Shown here: one piece after another, positions 46,391-56,754 of the stretch
Position numbering within the stretch: position 1 is the stretch's first letter
Layout: the number at the start of each line of letters is the position of its first letter
Made by a program: the position numbers and the translations under genes
The notes under the pieces: model-generated
What the model was told of the DNA's origin: nothing
What the model saw: only the letters and a program-made list of their open reading frames with translations
Database searches by the model: none
Source: Bradysia coprophila
Lineage: Eukaryota > Arthropoda > Insecta > Diptera > Sciaridae
Length of the DNA stretch: 64,000 nt
Assembly (NCBI RefSeq): GCF_014529535.1
Contig: NW_023503493.1
Coordinates: 22,476,001 to 22,540,000 of the forward strand
Reading direction: 5' to 3'

Positions 46391-49328
46391 TTAGGATCTG
46401 TTAGACCATTCTACTACCGTGTCAAAGATTAGCTGTTTGGCACGAGCCAATTCCATTGGATCGTCTGGAGCAATGGAAGATAGATCAGCACCACCAGCCG
46501 AATCTAGTAATGAAATGAGTTGAATGTTAAATGTTTAAATCTCGAGAAGAGTATCACAACATTAGCACTGTGAAGGGTAAACGATGGAAAAGAGATTCCG
46601 TGACATAAATTACAAAATTCCTTAGTGACTATTACCCATCTGATATAGCAAAATGATACTCACAATTGATGAAGATAACTGCTCCATCTTCCAAGTGATA
46701 TTCGGAGACACCATGTCCAATCCAGGGATCTAGTCAAATTACAAAATGATTAGACATTTTAGGCCACACTTTCCCTTATGCAATGTTTTTACCTAGTCCG
46801 GCATTTGTGAAAATGACAAATGGTACTACTTGTTCTTGTCCACCGAAAACGGTGTTCAAGTTCTGGACGGCTTGTTCAAGTGCATCGCGGTCGTAGCTGA
46901 ATTAAGATTTAAGAGAAAGGAAAAAATGTGTCATCATTTAGACCTAAATGTTAGACGCCGTCGTAGTGTATTATGAAATTTACCTTTCTCCAAAGATATC
47001 TTCACAGAATTGGAAGTGGTATTCAGCATCAAGCAATGATGGGAAAGCGGTCAATTCATAGTCGGAAGTAATTCTGAAAGCAGCGATTTGTGTGCATCGA
47101 AGGTAAGCATAAGCGCGCACTAACGAAGAAAACGTTTTCGATTATGAACGTTAACATGTCAATTCGAACAAATTACGTCTTGGGTAAGCAGATTCTTCCC
47201 AGTCAGTCTCAGCCAATCGTGTGATCAATCTATCGTAATCGGTATCGATGCATTCTTCGAATTCGTATCCATAAACGTGTAGAGCCCATCTGATCAAGTT
47301 GTTCAAGTTATCTTCCGGGTAGTATGTCATATCGCGACAGAAGTTTTGAATTCCGAACAAACTGTGAAACAAGAGTTAGCTTAGAGTTCTGTCGTCACAC
47401 ATTCAGTGAGAAGTTAATTACTGGTGTTGTCTGACGTAGTTACTGATCAAGTCAATGAACAACTCGAACAATAGTCCAACTTCTTGCTCATCATCGGGAT
47501 CGACGGCAGCACAGAGCCTCAATCGTTCTCTGATGTAGTCAGATTGGTTGTTTTCGAATAAGTACAACAAAATGTCGAAAGCGTTACGAACGCGAGTGTG
47601 GCATTCCAAGCTACCGTGACGTAGTAAATTTGATGATAAGCTATCGTGGTAACCTGTTAATATAATAAAATTGTTTTTAGTGCATGTGTCCTAGGTCCGA
47701 TTCTTCAGGTTTAATTACTTGTGTCGAAAACTTCAGCTCTGAATGTTCCACTGGAAGCGAAAACCTAGTAAATTTGATAAAAGTGGATAAGCAAATTAAA
47801 TTGATGTTGTTGCAAAACTTTAACAATCTTTTGCTGAACTCAATGAATTATATTAATCGGATTTGCCGTCATTGTAAAGATAATTTAGATGAGATTCTAC
47901 TATAAGCCATTCAAAATAATTTTTGGTTTTATATTCCCCTTACAGTCAAAGGCAGTCAATTTTCAGCATAAATTTGCTTCAGCTGTTTTTCAGCTGATCC
48001 ACACATACAATCAAAACGGTTTATACTTGTTTATACGGTTGAAGCTGCTACACGCACGCGCATGATAGTGGTAAAACCGTATAAAGACGTATAAACGGTG
48101 CTGATTGTTTGTATGGATCAGCTGAAAAACAGCTGAAGCTAATTTATGCTGAAAATTGACTGCCTTCGACTGTATGAATATGATAAAATTAAATCTGTTA
48201 CTTCATTGTTATAACAATAAGTGGTGCCGTTGTATTTGATGCGAAATCTATTACTTCATTAATTTTAACTTAATCTTTACTATAAGAGAAAACCATTCAA
48301 AAGTCATTGCATTCTTTTACCGTCGTCTTGTCGACAACAGATGCCTAGTCATTTACAACATTTGCCTAGTTATTTCTTCCTGAAAATTCTTTAACTAAGT
48401 TCTGAGTCTGAGGATGAAAAATAAAATTTACCCCATCAATCAAATGCGGATACTTCTTTCTAGCGAATGTAGCAAGAGCGGCACCATATCCATTTCCCCA
48501 AAGGATAACGGTGGCATCATTATCTTTGCCTAAGTGGTCGTACAGCGTTACAACTGAAATAATTACAAAAATAAAATAAATTCTTTTAGTTCTCCGTAAT
48601 TGGTAACTGTGTAATGCATACCCAAGGTTGCAATATCGGCGACAGCTTGATCAACTAAAATTGAGAGTAAAAGAAGTTAGCTTGAAGGTCTTCTTTTTAC
48701 GTAGATTAAGTTAGTACAGCATTGCGGTAAAAATGAAAGTTCAGTGAAAAATCTCTTTTTCCGAGCTACGCAAAACCATAATTAAAATTTAGAAAAACAA
48801 ATTTACCTGTTAGGAATACTAATTCATCAAAAGCGGCAGTTCTAAAATTAGATTTCTCATTTTTACAATCGTTTCAAATACAATTTTCAATAAAAATTAC
48901 TCAGTTGGAATATTGAGTCTGACGTATCGATGATCGGTTGTCACAACGGCAGCTCCGACTTCTCGGGCAGCATCAACCATTAAGCCTCGCTCAATCCATT
49001 CAGTAGTTGTCTCATCAGCAGAATTTACAAAGACGAATATTGGCCCACCCTCTTCGTAGTGGTCAAGATTCAAGCGATAGTGCTTTTATGTAACACAAAT
49101 GATTTAGAAACGAAAGGTTTTATAATCACAGTGTGGTGTTCTTACAAAGTGTGCCGTTCGAGTATCCTGTGGTCTGAAGTGATCCAATTTGGGAAAATAA
49201 CTTCCATTGTGGATGAACTCAGCCTGTATGTGCGCTGCCTTCGGTATGTATTTTTCACTGAAGAATATATCCTCAGTTGCCGCACTAAGTGCGATAAGGG
49301 CACTAATCACTACTAGTAACTTTGCCAT
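46391..49328 (-). CDS. Secreted S28-family peptidase homologue, predicted inactive, 478 aa, 12 exons
   Basis: Paralogue of the gene at 37790-41453. Exons, reading leftward: 49328-49146, 49082-48901, 48841-48807, 48654-48622, 48553-48432, 47764-47719, 47653-47422, 47361-47177, 47119-46984, 46896-46793, 46729-46664, 46503-46391. Lengths and phases sum to one 478-residue frame. The ATG at 49328 begins MAKLLVVISALIALSAATE, a signal peptide; the frame extends upstream only to a TTG. FPKLDHFRPQD and TNAGLDPW are kept. The nucleophile motif reads GNGYG, the E-H-R motif reads TDHRYVR, and the histidine position reads GGADLSS, so it shares the losses of its paralogue. It has five introns the paralogue lacks. 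Intron 5 (47765-48431) carries a MITE and one dispersed repeat. AATAAA (minus, 46318-46323) is 68 bp past the stop. Confidence 0.9.
47943..48172. mobile_element. Palindromic Tc1/mariner-type MITE, 230 bp, in S28 intron 5
   Basis: It starts CAGTCAAAGGCAGTCAATTT and ends with the near-complement, giving ~70-bp terminal inverted repeats. TA flanks both ends (47941-47942, 48173-48174). The GCTTCAGCTGTTTTTCAGCTGA segment near each end is itself a small palindrome. A half-copy lies in the piggyBac intron near 422-520. Confidence 0.85.
48243..48342 (+). repeat. Dispersed ~100-bp repeat, copy 5, in S28 intron 5
   Basis: It begins GAAATCTATTACTTCATTAA and ends TTGTCGACAACAGATG, with ACTATAAGAG in the middle. 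Slightly diverged at both ends. Confidence 0.6.
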
Positions 49329-49394
49329 TTTCAACAGCAACCAGTTTTCACACCACCTGACTTTTGTGGAAAGTAAGACCTTCTATCGATGCAT

Positions 49395-49403
49395 TTTTAT
49401 ATA
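49395..49403 (-). promoter_or_regulatory. TATA box of the second S28 gene
   Basis: TATATAAAA on the minus strand lies 67 bp before the ATG at 49328, matching the layout of its paralogue. Two GATA-type motifs on the minus strand, TGAGATAAGA (about 49420) and TTGAGATAAAC (about 49455), lie upstream. Confidence 0.7.
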
Positions 49404-49469
49404 GGCAGCAAAATTTTCTCTTATCTCATCTGTTGAGATTACCCGTTCCAAGGTTTATCTCAATTTTCG

Positions 49470-51224
49470 AATTGATAAAAAGTTCCACTTTTTTCAGTGA
49501 ATAATGAAATTATCCTCCACGCATCTTTTCATGGTAACTTGAATTGGAAAGGCAATTTACATGAACTTTTTTTGTCATGATTTTTATGGCCGTAACGATA
49601 GTCGTTATCGGTTAATAATGATTGACAGGTTCGATTTGTTCGAAACAAAAAAAAACCTATTATCACAACACCCACCGACTGATTATCGACTACTGTCCCA
49701 TTACATAACTCGAATGGTTAGGAATAACGTTTTCTTTCAGCATGTTATGTAGATTGGAAAGAAATGAAATCCAAAATTAACGCATACGCTGTTGCACATG
49801 AGGTTATCAATTAAAAAAATTTAATTACTTATGTCTGATTGGCTGAACTATGGTGCGCCTTTCTTAGTGCATTTATTGAAAATCAAACCGACTGGACTGC
49901 GACTGTTAAGGCATATGGCTATTATTACATGCATTCAATTCATGCAATTTTGTATCATTTTGTATGGTTTTTAAATACATTGTTACAAACGCACATCATT
50001 CAAAAATCATTTTATTCGTAATTATTCGACAAACAGATAATATGCAATTGCATTGTAATAACAATTCATTTTATAAGCAGCAATAAGTTCAGTTTCCTTG
50101 TAATTCTATACTTAAAAATTTAGTGATCTGTAATTAAAAGCTTTCGTTTGTTATTTATTCACATACATGTGAACGGTTTTGTTTGAAGGGAAGAAATACT
50201 TTGTAGTTTTTAATAAGCATTTTATAGGAAAAGAAAAAACAACAACATAGTAACGTAATAACACTCATTAAAGTTTCATATCCAACATCTGGAAATAATA
50301 TGCTTCTTTCAGGTGTTTCATATTTATTTCAATGTTTACTCAAACTTACTATCTGCCGTTTTTTGTTTTTATTTTAGAAACGTTTGATAAAGACCTTTAT
50401 CAATGTCGTAGATAGTTATTATTTTGATGACTGATCGAACTGCTAAAGTAACTTGCTGTACGAGATATTCAAAATTTTACACGCACTGTGGAACTCTATC
50501 TTCTACAATAACAATAACGCAAAATCAGTATGTCTCGTTCTACGTCGGTAGATTTTATTACATTGAGGGTAAACTTCCTTTACTTCTCAGCGACTGAAAA
50601 TTTAATTAGCTTTTTAGACTGTGGTAGTCATCTCCTTCACAAAAAAATGAAGTAAAAGATTTTGCTGAAATGAATAGGATTGACACCCGTCGTAATCTTA
50701 CACGAAGGTAGTGAAATACTTGAGTGATAGCATCAGGATGTGTCGAGCCTCAAAAATGCAAAATTTTGTAGTCTATGAAAGAGCTGGCTTTACACCTTTA
50801 CATTGGCAACACATTCTTTAAAACTGAGTGTCCAACAATAAGTGATAATGTTTGCGGATTTCAGAAACATCGGATCACGAAAGCTTTGCAGAGTAATTTT
50901 CAAAATCTCTATCTAAAACAAGCGTATTCTCCAGAAGTATTGCAATTTTACCATAGACTATTTTTGTGAAATTTTGTTCCATGTTTTCCAGAAATTTCCT
51001 GAATTTTCCTACAATTTTCCAAGGAAAATATGAAAAATCTAGGAAAATTTCGGAACGTTCAAGAAAATGTGGGAAAATATTTTTCTGAAAAAAGTTTCTG
51101 AATTTTACAATCCTGAACAGTGCTGAGAATGTCATACGTAAACAGAAGTTCCTTTCAAATGTAACATAAATTTCAAATATCCCTAAAATTTTAATTTATT
51201 GAGTATAAATACTACACATATCGG
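49470..51224. other. Intergenic, no gene seen
   Basis: AT-rich DNA. AATGAAGTAAAAGATTTTGC at about 50647 is one end of the dispersed ~100-bp repeat. About 50930-51120 is rich in GGAAAATTTC-like text, similar in style to the interior of the hAT MITE at 39174, but no ends could be fixed. Confidence 0.3.
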
Positions 51225-51882
51225 CCTCAGTCCGAGGACCTAAATTAAGGTTCGATTACCTTTCAAATGAAACAAAAATAAGGAAAAACGGATGAAATTT
51301 ACTCGAGTTATATGCAAGATACACATAGGGCCGAGTAGCGGCCTTAGTCCAAGGACCCAAATTTAAAAAATTTTCAACAACATTCTATTCGGCCTTCGAT
51401 TACCTTCCAAATGAAACAAAAATTCAGAAGAACGGATGAAATTCAATCGTGTTGTATGCAAAATGCACATAGGGCCGAGTAGCCTTTTACTTCTAAGGCC
51501 CAAACTCACGGTCCACTCACCCGAATTAAAAAAAAAAAATCCTGGATTGGTATTGACAATACCTATCATTTGCCGTGTCATTTACACATTTTATCGTTCA
51601 TCGTTTATTTTGCCATAGATATCCCCAAAAGACCTTAAACCACTTAGGCGGCTCTAACTCACAAAGGCCTCACTATTTCGACTATCTTTCAGGGAAATAA
51701 AAAATTTGAAAATTTGATTTACTCAAGATATCGACGTGACAGACAGACAAAATTTGTATTGCGGATTCGTCATCTATGAACATAGGCAAACACTTTGCCC
51801 TTACCGTCAGCTTCGAATTCCATAAATTACACATGGCATCGTAATCCTATGAGCCCCTTTGTACTTCGTACGGTGCTAAAAA
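51225..51882. repeat. ~1.2-kb repeat, copy C (reverse, diverged and shortened)
   Basis: It contains two recognisable 144-bp-type units (CATAGGGCCGAGTAGC at about 51327 and 51469), GCGGATTCGTCATCTATGAA near 51763, and ends TACTTCGTACGGTGCTAAAA. It is much more diverged than copies A and B, and the tetranucleotide run is only GACAGACAGACA. Confidence 0.75.
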
Positions 51883-52003
51883 TTATTAGATCTGGATAAC
51901 TTACCCAGTTTGTAATGGTAAAAACCTCAACACTTTAACTGATGTTTCTTTCATTTCCACACTGATAAGGTGAATTTTCATTGATTTCAATTGTCCGGTG
52001 GTG

Positions 52004-52014
52004 TATATAAATAG
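52004..52014 (+). promoter_or_regulatory. Possible TATA box without an assigned gene
   Basis: TATATAAATAG is followed 89 bp later by an ATG (52093) opening a 32-codon frame, MDYHCYECFTPLSG..., that ends near 52190. The spacing resembles that of the S28 promoters. No splice continuation could be fixed, so a small or broken gene is only a possibility. Confidence 0.25.
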
Positions 52015-52379
52015 CCGATAGTCCGTTATCAACGCGCCAGTGATTGCAATTACATAATACTGTAACCAGACTATCAATACAATTTAATCGTTATGGATTA
52101 TCATTGTTACGAGTGCTTCACTCCACTGAGTGGAACGAGTAACGAGCACTTTGGACTCTTGTTACCATTACGATTTTTTGGAAGCATTTAATAGGATAAT
52201 ATCGATCAATATTTGTAGGGCTCCTTGTTCATCTAAGTACATATCCTTCTGCTTCCTTGTTGCAGACCGACGAAGAGCTATGGCTAATGTGTTACCTGTT
52301 ACTGTACGCATAGCGAATTGTATATTAAAACTAATAAAATAAAATTTTTCGTTTCAAACATCTTCCAGACTATTAAAAC

Positions 52380-55192
52380 GATAAGGTTAAAAAATTTCTT
52401 GGCTTTTAATAGAACAGAAATCAACGTTAAACGAATTGCATCGTCCTAAGTGCTGTTCTTTAAATTCTACTTTTTATAGTTATATTTATTATCCCTTTCT
52501 CAACTACTCAAACAAGAGTAATTAAATTAAAGTACTTCGTAAGACGCAAGATAACGGCATTTCTTTCTAGTCTGATAAATACTGTAATCTCTTACAACAG
52601 TTTTTAATTTAAAAATAAAACTGGTGGTTTTGTCAATAGATTGTATGAAGACGTGACGTGCCTCACGACTTTTTTATACTTGCTCAGATGAATATTTTAC
52701 AAATATTAACTAACTGCGACTAACTTGGCCAAAAACCATCGTTACATGGATACCCCGAAATAGTGCTTGTTTAGAGTGCTTATGACTTTCTGAGCTACTT
52801 TTAATGGAAAGACAAATTTGTTTGTTGCACAAAATGTGGAGCACCGATTGACATTGCCACCAGCCAGCACAAAAAACAAATTTCGTAGCGATATCACCGA
52901 TATAGTTCGCCCAATCAGTTTTTCCTCATACAAATCTTCAGTTTATTGATAAGTGGACTTGAATTAGGTGTGAGTATCTAAATTTAAAAGTTTTGCAGAC
53001 GCCTATGGCATCTGTTGTCGGGATCAAAAAGAAGTAACTGAGTTGTACTGTCAATATGCTTGCCGTCTGTGAAGTGTTTACGCAATCAATCCAATGACAA
53101 TGGGCCGTAATTTCTCAATACAACGTAAACACCATCCTTAAAAATCATATCACGAAACTGGTGGTATCTTATCTTGAAAGTTATATTTTCCGTTTCCGTT
53201 TGATGTCCATAATGATTTCTTGGATTTGATAAATTTTTTTATTACAGAGTGTCCGGACTTACATTAGTCGTAAGCAAAAATAAAACGAGGAAGAAGAAGA
53301 AGAAGAAGTTCGGACTTACAGAGAGCGTCCTGCAACACTCTTAAGTTTTGATGATCTGCACCGCCTTACAGTCAAAATAAAAAGCTCTGGTTTTCAAGAA
53401 GTGTCATAGCGTTTCAACTAATTTTGAGTTGATCTATGTAAAAGGATGGTTGAAAAGAACAAAAACCGAAAATCATTGCCCATTCGTTTAAGGATAACGT
53501 CAGATACAAATTAGACGAATTACGCACGAAAGGACAATCTGAACATAATATCAGGTTTGAAACCACTTCCATTTACATCGATTTATACCATTTCTAAAGT
53601 AACTGGTAAATGGTCGATTAAAGCAACTCTGGATACCGAAATATTTGTGAAAGAATTTTTTAGGAGCGGAAAGGATTTTTTTTTAAATTCCATATTAATA
53701 ATTCCAAGGATTCTGCATGATCGATCGAAACGATTAGGTGTGATTGGTTATGATTATAAAATTACAATAATACTTCCACGTTAAAGACTAAGGTATCACC
53801 AAATTCACAGCATGTATCCATTAAAAAATGTAATTTTAAATTTCAACTCTAAGACCGTGTAATGAACACAATACACCACATTATGCATACCTCTACGTTT
53901 TATTTTAATTCCTAATCAATCAACCAAACAACGACAATACCTCACTCTCGGAAAGTCTGGTGTAATATCATATTTGACGTTTTTTTCTTCGTTAAATAAA
54001 TTTATATGTAAAAAAAATGATTCAAATTGATTTTTTACTTAACAGATTTGTTTGTTAGATTACATAAAAAAATTCGTTTGAGAAATAAATTGTGCTTAAT
54101 AATTCATTTTACTTTTTATTTTCAAAAATATATTTTTTGTTCCTTCGTTTCTCGAAAGTCTGTGTGTGGTCTCATTGCATTTAATATGTCAGCAATCATC
54201 ATAATGAGAAAAGCTTTAAAATGCAATGAACGAAAGGAGAGAACAAAAAAAAACTCACAGGTAAGCAACAACACACGATTCGTATAACACATAATATACC
54301 TGGAATATAAATATCGAATTAATTTATTAAATTTTATTTGCTCAACCGTAGGTAGGTATATTGCTCTATGCTTTACCGTGTGCTTTAAATGTACGTATTA
54401 AAATATTGTATACATGTTACCAGCGTCGTACTCTTACACAAAAAAACGACTTCATTCGCCATGTTTTTCTTGACTGTTTGAAATAAATAATTAATGGGGT
54501 GTAATGCCCTAGACAGCTTCAAGATATTAAGAGTGAGATATTGTGGCTACAATGAAATTACTCTTGACAATGCTACGAAAACGAAATAAGAAATAATTAT
54601 AGAAATTTCAAGTGGACAAAGTTTACTTTCTGAATGACCTGGTCTGATGCCATATCCATATACGTACATGTTTTCATCACCTGTAAACGCTATTTGAATG
54701 ACCAAAAACTCACCTTTTAGAAACGGAAGATTGTTATGTAATCATTAAATCTATTACTTCTTTTGTTTAAAGCCTAGAATTTGATTAAAAAAAAATCTTT
54801 TACTTCATTCGTTTTGACATACATTTCTCTATATAAGACCATATTAACTGCAGATCATCCCTCGTTTCTATGTTGCTGTCGATAACAGATGTTTAGCCGT
54901 TGCTAATGATACTTCCCACAAGCACGTCCAACTAAAAACTGTGGATAATAACGATGGTATTTTGAAAGAAATGTTTTTTTACTGAATTTTTGATAAGAAT
55001 GTACGGATAAAAAGTGGTCTGTGTGTCGACGTATAGCAAAACGCGTTTCGTGTATACATGCCTTACATTCGACAGTTAATCGATCTATTCACTCAATTGA
55101 TTGTCAGATACTTTTATGCCACTCAGCATCATAATATGGAAAATTTGCAAACTTTAGATGCCTCTGTGATATCAAACGTTGTATGAGTCTCG
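52380..55192. other. Intergenic, no gene seen
   Basis: AT-rich DNA with one full (54791-54891) and one partial (about 54745-54768) copy of the dispersed ~100-bp repeat. No exon is supported. Confidence 0.3.
54791..54891 (+). repeat. Dispersed ~100-bp repeat, copy 6
   Basis: It begins AAAAATCTTTTACTTCATTC and ends GCTGTCGATAACAGATG, with CTATATAAGACCATATTAAC in the middle. This is the best-preserved copy and serves as the reference for the family. Confidence 0.8.
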
Positions 55193-55283
55193 GTGCAAAG
55201 TACTTTATTAGGCTCACGATGTGTATTATGACACACGGCCTGCGAATAATTACACATCTAGAGCCTGATAAAGTACTTTGCAC
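55193..55283. repeat. 91-bp palindromic element
   Basis: GTGCAAAGTACTTTATTAGG (55193) is inverted at 55261-55283 with one mismatch, and pairing continues weakly inward (GATGTGTA). TCG occurs on both sides, which could be a 3-bp target duplication. Probably a small MITE. Confidence 0.65.
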
Positions 55284-56541
55284 TCGATATCATAAATAAC
55301 TATTTCAGTTTCCGATTTTTAAAATGGTCATAAAGATCATAACCTTACCTCGTTTCTGGGGTGGTAGTTGAACCTGTATATTCATCTACCAATCTATACA
55401 ATTTCTGCAACTTCTCTAATAAAGAAAGATGTTGTCGAAAAGAGGCTAGTGAATTGAAACTGATACGATTATCGAATTTGTTAACAGCACGTAGAAAGAA
55501 AATGCAGAAATAAATCTCCAGAAGCAGACTGATATAGTAATTAGTGTTATTTACGTCCGACTGTGTTAAATATTAATTTTAGTTTTTATTTTGACGTGGA
55601 GGTTTTCGTTCCTTTTCTCCTTCGTACCGGGGAATCGTCTAGCTACACTTCGTTCATTTTACCTTGCAATTTTATCTGTTGTAAGTAATTGACACAGCGA
55701 ATCTCAGAGACAATTTTTCTTCTTCAAATTTTTGAATGATCTGTTTTGTATTCCGGCCATAAATGAAATTAGGTCAATCAAAAAGTACCTAATATGGCAC
55801 ATTCTGTGGTACGTAATTTCACTTGTTTGCAAGTTGAATAATAGTTATTATTCTCTAGCTTGTGAGGCAATATCTGGATTTAGTAGTTCATTCGCGACAC
55901 GCGGTAAAGAAATTATTGAGACAGAACTTGTGCTAAAAAGTCTTATTTTAACGAATTCGATGTTAGAAGTCGCTTTCGGCTCGTGCTGAAAACCTCTCAT
56001 TGACTGAAAAAACCCTTAATGATATCCTTCCATCTGCTATCCTGAATATTGTTGTGTGTTACCGAATGAAAATTAAAGCTTTTTGATATTACAGTTTCAT
56101 TTTATATATTATTTATCATAATTTTAGTACAGAAATCTTTTTAATTTGTGTTTAAAAACATCAACAGATTCAAAGGGTTTTTTTTTTCAAAAATAAAATA
56201 CGGTCACAGTCAAGGCTCAAACAAATACATTTGCATAAAAATGTAGGAAACAAAATTTTTATTAAAATTATTGAACTCAATACAATATTATTGTTCAAGG
56301 AGATGTTTCTTCTCCCGATAAATTCAAATTAAATTTTTCGTTTTGTTTAAATAAATTAGAAAAAATATTTACAACATTCACAAATCGAATTTTATAATAC
56401 TGACGACTCTATTGTTTCTCCTTAGTTTTAAGATTCTTACTTTTCCACTTTTATTTTTTGTTTAATTAATTACATTTTCAAGCCAAACTAACTATATATG
56501 TAACACTCACGGGTTTGTTCTTCTTCTTAATTTATATTATT
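55284..56541. other. Intergenic, 3' flank of the T-box gene
   Basis: No gene is supported. TTTATT at 56542-56547 (AATAAA on the minus strand) and a (CAT)n run at 56731-56750 lie in what is probably the T-box 3' UTR. Confidence 0.35.
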
Positions 56542-56754
56542 TTTATTCACTGGGTTATTGAATGCCACCAATTTTAATTGCTTCAGTAATTTTGCTCTGT
56601 TAAAAAAAAAAACATTTTTTTCTGATGTTTCATTCTACCAATATAATAGTCAGTTACAGCCACAAATATTTACACTTTTGTTTCTTCCTAATTTCATTTC
56701 GTTTTTTTTATTAAATGACCATACACCCGGCATCATCATCATCATCATCACACG

